Below, in pieces: positions 1 through 7,745 of a DNA stretch of 42,870 nt. The position numbers were made by a program, and so were the translations under genes. A model generated the notes under the pieces. The model saw only the letters and a program-made list of their open reading frames with translations, did no database searches and was not told the origin of the DNA. The stretch spans positions 1 through 42,870 of the forward strand of contig CAKRIN010000023.1 in NCBI GenBank assembly GCA_934343805.1, in the 5' to 3' direction. The DNA comes from an uncultured Lachnospira sp. (GTDB lineage: Bacteria > Bacillota > Clostridia > Lachnospirales > Lachnospiraceae). Every line of letters starts with the position of its first letter. Position 1 is the stretch's first letter.

Positions 1-9
1 GAAAATGTT

Positions 10-1236
10 ATGAAGTTAGATGTTTTGGGATTGATGGCAGCCTGTTCCTACGCACTGGATTGTGTGGAGGCAGAGCTTGTTCATGTAACTAATAATCATG
101 CAAAAAGAGTTGCTTACATGAGTGTGAGCATAGCCGGCAAGATGGGCGTTGAGGGCGAGAGCCTGCAGGATCTGGCGGTGTGTGCGCTGCTTCATGATAA
201 TGCATTAACACAGTATATTCAGGAAGAACTTCATAATGATATTTCCCAGATTACTGTTACTAATAAGATACAGCAGCTAGGAGCGCACTGTTCTTTAGGA
301 GAAAGGAATATCCAGAGCCTTCCGTTCCATACCAATGTGACCGGCGTTATTTTGTATCATCATGAAAATGCTGATGGCAGCGGGCCTTTTGGAAAGAAAT
401 GGACGGAAGTTCCTCTGTTTGCAAGGATAATTCATTTGTGCGACCTTTTGGATATAGCCTGCATAAGCAGGCGGGTAACAGCAGAGACATGGGGAAAAGT
501 ACAGCATTTTTTTCAAAAAACAGAAGGCACAATGTTTGATAAAGAATGTGTAAAAGCATTTTACAAAGCATTTTCAGAGCAGGATTTTCTTATGATTGAC
601 GATGATAATCTGGATAAAATGCTGTGGGATAAAGTTCCAAGAATAAAGCAGGAATTAAGCTTCGGTCAGATAAAGGCGGTTGCTAATTTCTTTGCAAACA
701 TAGTCGATTACAAATCTCCATTTACAAGTACTCATTCAATTAGTGTTGCTGATTGTGCTGAAAAACTTGCACGATACATGGGCTTTGATGAAGAAACTGT
801 TGAAAAAATGTATCTTGCAGGGGCATTGCATGACATTGGCAAAGTGGCTATAGGCAATGAAATTCTGGAAAAACCAGGAAAGTTGACAGACGAGGAGTTT
901 CAGGACATGAAGCACCACGCTGCATATTCGTATTACATATTATCAGGAATTGAGGACTTTGAAGAGATTCGTGACTGGGCGGCATTTCACCATGAGAGGC
1001 TTGATGGCACAGGCTATCCTTTTGGAAAAACAGCGTCAGAGCTGAATACTCAGGAGAGAATGATGGCATGTGTAGACATTTATCAGGCATTAACTGAGAA
1101 CCGTCCTTACAAAAATGGCATGTCGCATGAAAAAGCATGTGCTATTCTTACTGATATGGCTGATAAAGGCTGGATTGATGCGGATATTGCTGCAGATGTT
1201 GATAAGTGTTTTGGCACAGCACTAATCATAGCTTAA
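10..1236 (+). CDS. Tandem HD / HD-GYP domain protein (probable cyclic-di-nucleotide phosphodiesterase)
   Basis: The protein holds two HD-type domains. The C-terminal one (about residues 225-400) is a full HD-GYP domain: H242, the HD pair at H274-D275 within HDIGK, H327-H328, and GYP at 335-337. HD-GYP proteins hydrolyse cyclic di-GMP or related dinucleotides with a bound metal pair. The N-terminal half (about 25-165) looks like a degenerate copy, with H30, H62-D63 and an HHENADGSGPFG stretch where GYP would lie. No signal peptide, membrane segment or receiver domain is visible, so it is probably cytosolic. The reading frame stays open to base 1, so the true start may lie upstream; I see no ribosome site in the nine bases before this ATG. 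The next gene starts 93 bases downstream with its own ribosome site, and I see no terminator between them. Confidence 0.85.
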   Translation: MKLDVLGLMAACSYALDCVEAELVHVTNNHAKRVAYMSVSIAGKMGVEGESLQDLAVCALLHDNALTQYIQEELHNDISQITVTNKIQQLGAHCSLGERNIQSLPFHTNVTGVILYHHENADGSGPFGKKWTEVPLFARIIHLCDLLDIACISRRVTAETWGKVQHFFQKTEGTMFDKECVKAFYKAFSEQDFLMIDDDNLDKMLWDKVPRIKQELSFGQIKAVANFFANIVDYKSPFTSTHSISVADCAEKLARYMGFDEETVEKMYLAGALHDIGKVAIGNEILEKPGKLTDEEFQDMKHHAAYSYYILSGIEDFEEIRDWAAFHHERLDGTGYPFGKTASELNTQERMMACVDIYQALTENRPYKNGMSHEKACAILTDMADKGWIDADIAADVDKCFGTALIIA

Positions 1237-1329
1237 AACTATGACTAACCACAATTAAAATGTATTATAAATATCAAATCACATCTGATACAATTATCCT
1301 CACAATTGATTTATAACAGGAGGATACAC

Positions 1330-2451
1330 ATGAGTAAATTACATACACCTTTCAGATATGATTATGTGGGAAGCTTTTTAAGACCAGAGAGATTAAAGAA
1401 GGCAAGAGCTGATTATGAGAGCGGAAAGATTAACAAGGCAGAGCTTACAGCAGTTGAAGACGACTGCATAAGAGAGCTTGTAGCAAAGGTTAAGGAGCTT
1501 GGATATCATGTTATTACTGATGGAGAGTTCAGAAGATCTACATGGCATCTTGATTTCATGTGGGGCTTCAATGGCGTTGAGCATAGAAAGACAGTTGATG
1601 GTAATACAACATTTGACGCAGAAGCAGCAATGATTGATGATACATATATGGTTGGTAAAATATCAGTAAAGAACCATCCATTTGTTGAACATTTTAAATT
1701 TGTTAAGGTATTAGAGGACGAGAATACTGTTGCAAAGCAGACAATTCCTTCACCGGGACAGTTCTACGCATATTTTACAGGCGCAGAGCTTTTAGCAGAT
1801 ACACTTGCAATCTATGGAACAGAGGAAGCATTTGCAGAAGATGTAATCAAGGCTTACAATGAATTTGTTACTGAAATATATGCAGCAGGCTGTAGAAATC
1901 TTCAGTTTGATGACTGCGTATGGGGCGGAATGGTTAATCCAAAGCTTGCTGTTGCACTTACAGGCAGAAGCGGTGAAGCACTTGAAGAGTACAAGAAGCT
2001 TATGCTTAAGTTAAACAACGAGGTTGTAGCTGCAGCACCAGAAGACCTTCTTATCAATACACATGTGTGCAGAGGTAACTATCATTCAACATTCTTCAGC
2101 TCAGGTGCATACGACAGCGTTGCTGATCTGCTTTTTGGTGAGGAAAATGTTAATGCTTATTATCTTGAATATGATGATGAGCGTTCAGGCGGATTTGCAC
2201 CACTAGCAAAGGTATCCGGGGACAAGAAAGTTGTTCTTGGACTTGTTACAACTAAGACACCAGCGCTTGAAAACAAGGAGCTTGTTATTAACAGAATTCA
2301 TGAGGCAGCAAAATATGTTCCGCTTGACAGACTGTATTTAAGCCCACAGTGTGGATTCGCTTCATGCGAGATTGGAAATAAGCTTACTGAGGAAGAGCAG
2401 TGGGCTAAGTTAAAGCTTGTCAAGGAAATTGCTGAAGAAGTATGGGGATAA
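1330..2451 (+). CDS. MetE C-terminal-domain-like methyltransferase (YxjG/YxjH-type)
   Basis: A 373-aa protein of the cobalamin-independent methionine synthase II fold, lacking the MetE N-terminal domain, as in Bacillus YxjG/YxjH. The family moves a methyl group to a thiol such as homocysteine through a zinc site. The expected zinc ligands are visible: H245 and C247 in THVCRGN, E280, and C341 in SPQCGF. The E-to-C spacing of 61 matches E. coli MetE (E665/C726). The start at 1330 is chosen because AGGAGG at 1318-1323 sits six bases upstream; an ATG at 1306 in the same frame lies before that site. It appears monocistronic, with a hairpin terminator after it. The methyl donor is not evident from sequence, because short homologues often do not use polyglutamated methyl-folate; family confidence is high, substrate confidence low. 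Confidence 0.88.
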   Translation: MSKLHTPFRYDYVGSFLRPERLKKARADYESGKINKAELTAVEDDCIRELVAKVKELGYHVITDGEFRRSTWHLDFMWGFNGVEHRKTVDGNTTFDAEAAMIDDTYMVGKISVKNHPFVEHFKFVKVLEDENTVAKQTIPSPGQFYAYFTGAELLADTLAIYGTEEAFAEDVIKAYNEFVTEIYAAGCRNLQFDDCVWGGMVNPKLAVALTGRSGEALEEYKKLMLKLNNEVVAAAPEDLLINTHVCRGNYHSTFFSSGAYDSVADLLFGEENVNAYYLEYDDERSGGFAPLAKVSGDKKVVLGLVTTKTPALENKELVINRIHEAAKYVPLDRLYLSPQCGFASCEIGNKLTEEEQWAKLKLVKEIAEEVWG

Positions 2452-2490
2452 TTTCTTAAGAAAATGATTCAAATATAAAATGATTAAATA

Positions 2491-2538
2491 AAAAGGATTG
2501 GAGATGTACACAGGTGGGTACGGTCTTCAATCCTTTTT
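2491..2538 (+). terminator. Intrinsic terminator after the MetE-like gene
   Basis: AAAAGGATTG (2491-2500) pairs with CAATCCTTTT (2528-2537), and the right arm runs into a T tract. It separates the methyltransferase gene from the Agr-type operon. Confidence 0.8.
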
Positions 2539-2661
2539 ATTAGTTATAACTGATAAAATTCAAGATACGATATGCTTTGACAGTTATATCTATATAAAAA
2601 TTATTTATCATATATGAAAAATAATCCAATTATGGCGCTAATCCGACAAATTATACCCTTA

Positions 2662-2691
2662 TTGGGAAAAAGAATAAAAAATAGGTATTAT
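2662..2691 (+). promoter_or_regulatory. Predicted promoter of the first Agr-type operon
   Basis: TTGGGA at 2662-2667 and TATTAT at 2686-2691 are separated by 18 bases, giving a predicted transcript start near 2698, about 32 bases before agrD. The -35 is weak, as expected for a promoter needing a LytTR activator. The 120 bases upstream are very AT-rich. I could not find a convincing pair of LytTR repeats with 21-22 base phasing. Confidence 0.45.
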
Positions 2692-2729
2692 GAACATACA
2701 GATAAATTACATGGAATGAGGAAAACACT

Positions 2730-2876
2730 ATGACAAAAGATGTTAAGCAGGTGATGGCAGGTAAGTTACAGAAGTTGTCAGTCAAGGTGGCAACACATTA
2801 TGCAAATGTTGCCTGCCCGATTATTACTTACCAGCCAAAGATGAGTGCAGAAGTAAAGAAACTTAGAAAATTTTAA
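2730..2876 (+). CDS. agrD: AgrD-type cyclic peptide pheromone precursor
   Basis: A 48-aa ORF with the architecture of AgrD precursors: an amphipathic basic N-terminal leader (residues 1-25), a core ending in ACPIIT (28-33), then YQPKMSAEVKKLRKF, matching the charged recognition tail (HQPEEP in Clostridium perfringens, YEPKSP in Listeria). By alignment the ring would be C29-P30-I31-I32-T33, a five-membered thiolactone with T33 as the new C-terminus after AgrB cleavage. GAGG at 2718-2721 lies eight bases before the ATG. It is the first gene of an operon that ends with agrB and a two-component system, the strongest support for the call. The N-terminal trimming point of the mature peptide cannot be read from sequence. 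Confidence 0.88.
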   Translation: MTKDVKQVMAGKLQKLSVKVATHYANVACPIITYQPKMSAEVKKLRKF

Positions 2877-2891
2877 TTGAGGAGGATGAAT

Positions 2892-3332
2892 ATGCACAAT
2901 TTATATTCAAAGCTTTTAACAGGAGCAATGGCGGTAATGCTGATAGGAAGTGTTGGAGTTCAGGTGAAGGCAAATAATTATAAAGATACATATTATACAG
3001 CAACACTTGAAGATTACAATGGTAGGACAGAAGATTATACGGATGGGAGATATAAGGCTGATTATTCTTCCGGATATGTAAGGAATATCAGCTCTTCATA
3101 TGGTGGTGATACTAATTTCACATTGGTGGCAAGCGATAGAGACGGTAGTAGAAATTACTATGAGGATTTTCAATTATTTACATATGGCGTGAGCCCTGGA
3201 AAAACTCAGTATCTCAAGAATTATGTTAAAGAAAGTGGATATAATTATGCTGCTGTGAAAGTAGAACCGGGTTCACAGTATTATATGGAAACATATTTTG
3301 CATGGAGCCCAGATAATTATGGTGGATATTAA
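2892..3332 (+). CDS. Secreted 146-aa protein, possible bacteriocin-like or effector product
   Basis: Residues 1-30 form a signal peptide: basic start, hydrophobic core LLTGAMAVMLIGSVGV, and a likely cleavage after VKA. The mature part (about 115 residues) is rich in Tyr, Gly, Ser, Asn and Asp, has no Cys, and ends in YFAWSPDNYGGY. Length, composition and place beside ABC-2 genes recall the DUF2712/lactococcin-972-like secreted families, but I could not establish homology. ATG 2892 is preferred because AGGAGG (2880-2885) ends six bases before it. The gene follows agrD by 15 bases, so pheromone and protein are expected on one message, and a hairpin follows immediately. Likely roles are an exported antimicrobial, an effector, or a substrate of the downstream transporter. 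Function is unproven. Confidence 0.8.
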   Translation: MHNLYSKLLTGAMAVMLIGSVGVQVKANNYKDTYYTATLEDYNGRTEDYTDGRYKADYSSGYVRNISSSYGGDTNFTLVASDRDGSRNYYEDFQLFTYGVSPGKTQYLKNYVKESGYNYAAVKVEPGSQYYMETYFAWSPDNYGGY

Positions 3333-3342
3333 ATAGAGAGGA

Positions 3343-3370
3343 CATCAGGCAGAATAATGTCTGCCTGATG
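3343..3370 (+). promoter_or_regulatory. Intra-operon hairpin between the secreted-protein gene and the transporter genes
   Basis: A perfect 11-bp inverted repeat, CATCAGGCAGA (3343-3353) and TCTGCCTGATG (3360-3370), with loop ATAATG. It starts ten bases after the stop codon of the secreted-protein gene. No clean T tract follows, so it may be a leaky terminator or an RNA-processing or 3'-stabilising stem that lets agrD and the secreted gene outnumber the transporter message. The right arm contains an ATG (3368) in frame with the next gene, which argues against that codon as the start. Confidence 0.7.
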
Positions 3371-3382
3371 ATTTATAGTGAT

Positions 3383-4075
3383 ATGAAAAATAAAGTGGTA
3401 TCAGTAGCAACAGTTGTTGTTATTTTAATTGCGGTTATTTTTGCAGTTAAGCTGGGAAGAATAAAACTATTCAGCAGTTCAAAAGAGGATCCTTTGAGCG
3501 GAATAAACGAATCTAAAACGAATGAGCAATATACATATGAGGCTTATTCCATAGATAAGATGATACTGCTTAATCCGGGAGATGAAGGGGATTATTATAG
3601 GGAATTTAAGACATTTAAGTCACATTATAAATATAGATATATTGAATATAGTATTTCGAAGGCAAAACCAGAGGGAATAGATATTGATTTTTATAAAGAG
3701 GAAGAACAGAAAGATGCCAGTGGAAGTTTTATAGATGACACATATTATGTAACTGTAAAATATTTGGTTATTAACATGCGTGATTCGGAAGAAGAAAGTT
3801 ATTTTTCTCCACAGAATTTTATGCTTGGTGTTTATGATGATAATGGATTTGTAGGCAAATGTGAGCCAAGGGGACATGTGATTGAAAATACAACAGCAGT
3901 AAAAGGGAGTATTAGTCTAAAAAAAGATGAAGAGGCAGTTATAACAACATGCTATTGTGTCAAGGAAGATATCCTTCAGAATAATAACATTGCAGTACAG
4001 GCATGTGCAATGGGCGAAAGCAAGGCTGTCAAAATGCCATATTTTTTAATAGAAACAGACGGAGTGATTGAATGA
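3383..4075 (+). CDS. Membrane-anchored extracytoplasmic protein, unknown function
   Basis: A 230-aa protein with one N-terminal membrane segment (about residues 5-25, VSVATVVVILIAVIFAVKLG) and an outward-facing, acidic and Tyr-rich domain. The outer part has a beta-rich pattern (YYVTVKYLVINMRDSEEESYFSPQNF) of the kind seen in DUF4352/DUF5028-like extracytoplasmic domains; that resemblance is tentative. The start is uncertain: ATG 3383 is preferred over 3368 because the earlier codon lies inside a hairpin, but neither has a strong ribosome site. Its stop overlaps the next start (ATGA). Position before an ABC-2 permease suggests an accessory, sensor or immunity subunit of the transporter. Confidence 0.75.
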   Translation: MKNKVVSVATVVVILIAVIFAVKLGRIKLFSSSKEDPLSGINESKTNEQYTYEAYSIDKMILLNPGDEGDYYREFKTFKSHYKYRYIEYSISKAKPEGIDIDFYKEEEQKDASGSFIDDTYYVTVKYLVINMRDSEEESYFSPQNFMLGVYDDNGFVGKCEPRGHVIENTTAVKGSISLKKDEEAVITTCYCVKEDILQNNNIAVQACAMGESKAVKMPYFLIETDGVIE

Positions 4076-4887
4076 AAGTATTATTAAAAATTGAGTTGAA
4101 TAGGGCTTTTAAGAATAAATGGATGTACATAACCCTTTTGGTATGTTCAGTCATTGTTTTGTATGATATTTTTAAAATTGTAGTTCCAACAAGGATAGCG
4201 ATGGAGGTTTATGCTAATACATGGGGATATCCGGTACCTAATTTATATAATCAGTGGATGGAGCTAAATAACTTTAGTACAGCATCAAAATTACTGCATT
4301 TTATATTTCCACTGATTGTATGTATTCCATATTCTATGAGCATATATTCGGATGTGGATTCCAGATATATTTATAATATAATTGTCAGGACAGATAAGAA
4401 AAAGTATTTTTTCAGTAAGCTTGTAACGCAGTTTATTGTAGGATTTAGTGTGGTAATGTACACCTTGTTAATCTCCTTTCTGATAACAGCCACACTCTTA
4501 CCGGCAGGTGAACCATTTCCTGGATTGCAATATGTGGCAGGTGCTAACTGTATATTAGGAAGTTTGTTTTATAAATTACCATTAGTGGTGTCTGTGTTAA
4601 TTATGATTAGTGAATCTGTTTTATTCAGCATAATAGGCTGCTTATCATATACTTTTGCATATTTATTAGGTAATGGAGTTATGGTTATTGTATCAGCATT
4701 TACGTTATATTTTTTTGAAGAAGTAGTTATGCCGTTGGTTGGAGCAAAGAATCCTATGCTTGCCTGTTCATATCTTATACAGCTGACAGGTGATTCGGTT
4801 CCTATGTATTTGATGGAAATAGCAGCTCTTCTGATAACAATAATTTGTTCATATTTTCTTCGTAGGAGAAAGATAGATGAACTTTAG
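4072..4887 (+). CDS. ABC-2-type transporter permease, first of three membrane proteins
   Basis: A 271-aa integral membrane protein with about six hydrophobic segments, near residues 18-36, 78-98, 118-145, 170-190, 195-222 and 245-263. The motif YSDVDSRYIYNIIVRTDKKKYFFSKL is typical of bacitracin/lantibiotic-type ABC-2 permeases, where a soluble loop follows the second segment. Translation is coupled to the preceding gene by the ATGA overlap, and GGAG is at 4061-4064. It lacks nucleotide-binding motifs and should work with the ATPase at 7094. Substrate unknown; export of the secreted protein, self-immunity, or lipid-targeted resistance are all possible. Confidence 0.82.
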   Translation: MKVLLKIELNRAFKNKWMYITLLVCSVIVLYDIFKIVVPTRIAMEVYANTWGYPVPNLYNQWMELNNFSTASKLLHFIFPLIVCIPYSMSIYSDVDSRYIYNIIVRTDKKKYFFSKLVTQFIVGFSVVMYTLLISFLITATLLPAGEPFPGLQYVAGANCILGSLFYKLPLVVSVLIMISESVLFSIIGCLSYTFAYLLGNGVMVIVSAFTLYFFEEVVMPLVGAKNPMLACSYLIQLTGDSVPMYLMEIAALLITIICSYFLRRRKIDEL

Positions 4888-4896
4888 GGGGATAGA

Positions 4897-5457
4897 ATGA
4901 AAAAAAGAGGAATATATATCTTAGCGGGCTGTATTATTTTTACGTTTATATGTGCTATTAGTATTGTCAATATTAAATACAGTAAAATTATGAGAGCTAC
5001 ACAGCTCTCATCTGATGAATGGTATGAGGCAGAAGGATATGCTGTAAAATTTAACAGGTATGAAGTCCTTGATATGGAACAGTTAAATGATTATGTGACA
5101 GATTCAGAACAGTTGGAAGAATATAAAAAAACTTTACAGATAGATGGAAAGGTTGTCCTGGTATACATAACGTTAAGGATAACAGAGAGAGAACTGATGA
5201 ATAAAGAGTGGTGGACAGATTTTATATTGTATGCTGATAATGCATGGGATAATCAGATAGATTCATATCTTTCAGCTTTTATTAAAGATGCAAATCCGGC
5301 AAAGGGAAATTATGAAGATGGTAAAGAATATGATATGATATTTCCTTTTAATATTGCAAAAGTCCAGATTCCAGAATATGAATATGATAATGCGGATAAA
5401 TGGAATTATTTTATGATATGGAGTCAGAATCCAATAGTTTATACGCAGATTAATTAG
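4897..5457 (+). CDS. Second membrane-anchored extracytoplasmic protein, unknown function
   Basis: A 186-aa protein with one N-terminal membrane segment (residues 6-25, IYILAGCIIFTFICAISIV) and an outer domain. AGGGGGAT directly precedes the start. The outer domain shares layout and a similar central beta-rich stretch (GKVVLVYITLRITERELMNKEWW) with the protein at 3383; the two may be distant paralogues, a comparison by eye only. One anchored protein precedes each of the first two permeases, which suggests paired subunits. I do not recognise a named family with certainty. Confidence 0.75.
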   Translation: MKKRGIYILAGCIIFTFICAISIVNIKYSKIMRATQLSSDEWYEAEGYAVKFNRYEVLDMEQLNDYVTDSEQLEEYKKTLQIDGKVVLVYITLRITERELMNKEWWTDFILYADNAWDNQIDSYLSAFIKDANPAKGNYEDGKEYDMIFPFNIAKVQIPEYEYDNADKWNYFMIWSQNPIVYTQIN

Positions 5458-5473
5458 ATATATAAGAGGGTAT

Positions 5474-6244
5474 ATGAAATTTTTAAGATATTACATTTAT
5501 AGAAATGAAAGCAAAAAAGCTTTAATCTACAAAATTATTATAGTATTAACGGCTATAGCAATGTGTCTTCCATTTTTTGCAAGATATAATACTAAATATA
5601 TTGTAGGGGGCTGTGCAAAAGATGCAATATTTGTGCTTATGGGACGGTTTGTGTTTCCGATGCTGGAACTGATAAGTGTTATATTTTATATAAGATTGGC
5701 ACTTAGAGATAATAATCAGAATGTGGTTATAAGATATGGCAGCAAGCGGAGAATATGGATTTACCAGAGTATTGGAGGATTGTTGTATTCATTAGAATGT
5801 GTCTTGTTGATATATGTAGCTTCCATAGGTTCTGGTATAGCTTATTTTGGAACATATGATAAATGGATGCTTGAAGGAAGCATGTATTACAGAATGGTTA
5901 TACATAATAATTGGCCTTTTCAGATGGCAGTTACCCAGTTTCAGATGTATTTGTTTATTGTGGTGATAAAAACATTTATTACAAATATAACAATAAATAT
6001 TTCACTATTGTTTAATTATATAACTGGAAGCACGAGGGTAGCAATTCTTATTGGGATTATTATATGCGGACTGGATTTTATAGCATATATGGGAAGCTGC
6101 GGATTATTTGAATTAGAGTTTGTCAATTTCTATAGTATGGAGGATTGTATACTAAAAGTACTGATAGCTTTTTTGGCTGATGCAATATTATTTTTGACGG
6201 GAGTATATATGTCAGGTTTTAGGGAATATTTTGGGAAGAGGTAA
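5474..6244 (+). CDS. ABC-2-like membrane protein, second of three
   Basis: A 256-aa hydrophobic protein with about six membrane segments (near residues 18-38, 55-75, 95-120, 155-178, 192-212 and 225-245). Its soluble stretch ALRDNNQNVVIRYGSKRRIWIYQ after the second segment matches the charged coupling region of ABC-2 permeases. AGAGGG at 5465-5470 is its ribosome site; the next gene starts six bases after its stop. No ATP-binding residues are present. Operon position indicates a subunit of the same transporter. Confidence 0.75.
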   Translation: MKFLRYYIYRNESKKALIYKIIIVLTAIAMCLPFFARYNTKYIVGGCAKDAIFVLMGRFVFPMLELISVIFYIRLALRDNNQNVVIRYGSKRRIWIYQSIGGLLYSLECVLLIYVASIGSGIAYFGTYDKWMLEGSMYYRMVIHNNWPFQMAVTQFQMYLFIVVIKTFITNITINISLLFNYITGSTRVAILIGIIICGLDFIAYMGSCGLFELEFVNFYSMEDCILKVLIAFLADAILFLTGVYMSGFREYFGKR

Positions 6245-6250
6245 CTGGGT

Positions 6251-7078
6251 ATGAATTTTATAAAAATATTTAGTCAGGATATAAAAAGAGCAATATATCA
6301 GCAAAGATACAGATATATTATAGTTCTCATAATGATTACATTACTTATACTGATTCCCACCAATATAGCAGATTCAATTAATAAAAAAATTCCGGAAGCG
6401 GGAAATATGAATTTTCTTGATAATGTATTTTACATGTTATCTGGATGTGAGCATGTTATTCCTGAAAAAATAAAAGATATAAAGATACCATTTTCATGGA
6501 TGTCAATTCAGTTTTTATGTGGATTAGTGACGCTTGATTATATACAGTATGACCAAAATGGTATCGGTAAAGCTATAATATTAAGAACTAAAAGCAAATT
6601 GGTATGGTGGTTGAGTAAATGCTTAAGTATGATATGTTTAGTTATTGGTGTATATACACTATTATTTATTGTGAGTGCAGTAGTTGCGTTAATTAATTAT
6701 CGGTTAAGTGGGGAGTTACATATGGATTTATTAAGTATGGTTTTGGAACTTAATAATACATATATAGTTGAAGATGGAATGATTATATATATATTTACAG
6801 TTCCTATACTGGTGTCAATTGGAATAACCTTATTTCAGGCAGCAATATCACAATACTTATCTCCAGTAATAGGTCTGGCAGTTGTACTATCAATAGATGT
6901 AATGTCAGTATTTTCAAACAGTGTGTTGCTTTGGGGAAACTGGAGCATGATATTAAGAAGCAGCCTTTGTTTACAGGATGGACTTGATGTATGGAAAAGT
7001 ATTGCGGCAGGAATTGTGACGGGAATAACTGGGGTTGTGTCAGGTGGAATCCGTTTCTGCAAAAAAGATATATTGTGA
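6251..7078 (+). CDS. ABC-2-like membrane protein, third of three
   Basis: A 275-aa protein with about six hydrophobic segments (near residues 22-40, 80-95, 118-148, 178-198, 205-228 and 248-266). The region DYIQYDQNGIGKAIILRTKSKLVWWLSKCLS between the second and third segments is the coupling loop expected of ABC-2 permeases. It sits directly before the ATPase gene (15-base gap). With two other permease-like genes and one ATPase the complex may be asymmetric, or two permease pairs may share one ATPase. Substrate unknown. Confidence 0.75.
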   Translation: MNFIKIFSQDIKRAIYQQRYRYIIVLIMITLLILIPTNIADSINKKIPEAGNMNFLDNVFYMLSGCEHVIPEKIKDIKIPFSWMSIQFLCGLVTLDYIQYDQNGIGKAIILRTKSKLVWWLSKCLSMICLVIGVYTLLFIVSAVVALINYRLSGELHMDLLSMVLELNNTYIVEDGMIIYIFTVPILVSIGITLFQAAISQYLSPVIGLAVVLSIDVMSVFSNSVLLWGNWSMILRSSLCLQDGLDVWKSIAAGIVTGITGVVSGGIRFCKKDIL

Positions 7079-7093
7079 TTGGAGGATGTAGTT

Positions 7094-7735
7094 ATGGTAA
7101 TAAAGCTTACAAATGTGTCTAAGGTTATAAAGAAAGCAAAGGTACTTGATAATATTAATCTTGAACTTACAAGTGGTAAGGTTTATGGATTTAAAGGAAA
7201 GAATGGTTCAGGAAAAACAATGCTTATGAGAGTTATATGTGGTCTTATATCAGCAACAGAGGGAACTGTTGAGATAGATGGCAGGATTCTTGGAAAGGAT
7301 ATGACATTTCCAGAAAGTGTGGGAGTACTGATTGAGAATCCGGCATTCATAGGTAATTATACGGGATTTAAGAATCTTAAGGTACTTGCATCAATCCAGA
7401 ACCGTGTTGATGATGAACATATAAAGAAAGTAATCCGTCAGGTAGGTCTTGATCCTGACGATAAAAGAACATACAGGAAATATTCACTGGGAATGAAGCA
7501 GAAATTAGGAATTGCTGCAGCATATATGGAAAATCCGGATATTATTATACTTGATGAACCTATTAATGCGCTTGATGAAGCAGGAGCAAAGCAGGTTCAT
7601 GAGATACTTGAGGAACAGAAAAAGAGAGGAGCACTTATTATAATTGCCTGCCATGATAAGGAAGAACTTGAGATGTTGTCCGATGAGATAATTGAGATTT
7701 ACGAGGGCAGGATTGTTGCTAAAGAGAAAGTGTGA
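7094..7735 (+). CDS. ABC transporter ATP-binding protein
   Basis: A 213-aa cytosolic ATPase with all core motifs: Walker A GKNGSGKT, a Q-loop equivalent near PESVGVLIE, signature YSLGMKQKLG, Walker B IIILDEP with the catalytic Glu, and the H-loop in IACHDKEEL. The signature and length match the CcmA/bacitracin-type ATPases that pair with ABC-2 permeases. ATG 7094 is chosen because GGAGG at 7081-7085 lies eight bases upstream; a TTG at 7079 in frame overlaps that site. It energises the membrane proteins encoded just upstream and is followed ten bases later by agrB. Confidence 0.92.
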   Translation: MVIKLTNVSKVIKKAKVLDNINLELTSGKVYGFKGKNGSGKTMLMRVICGLISATEGTVEIDGRILGKDMTFPESVGVLIENPAFIGNYTGFKNLKVLASIQNRVDDEHIKKVIRQVGLDPDDKRTYRKYSLGMKQKLGIAAAYMENPDIIILDEPINALDEAGAKQVHEILEEQKKRGALIIIACHDKEELEMLSDEIIEIYEGRIVAKEKV

Positions 7736-7745
7736 ATGAAGGCAA

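Noticed and set aside
2542..2588. AGTTATA direct repeats (2542-2548 and 2582-2588) as LytTR sites for the first Agr operon
   Set aside because: Their 40-bp spacing does not fit the roughly 21-22 bp spacing of AgrA-type paired repeats, and the region is AT-rich enough for chance matches.
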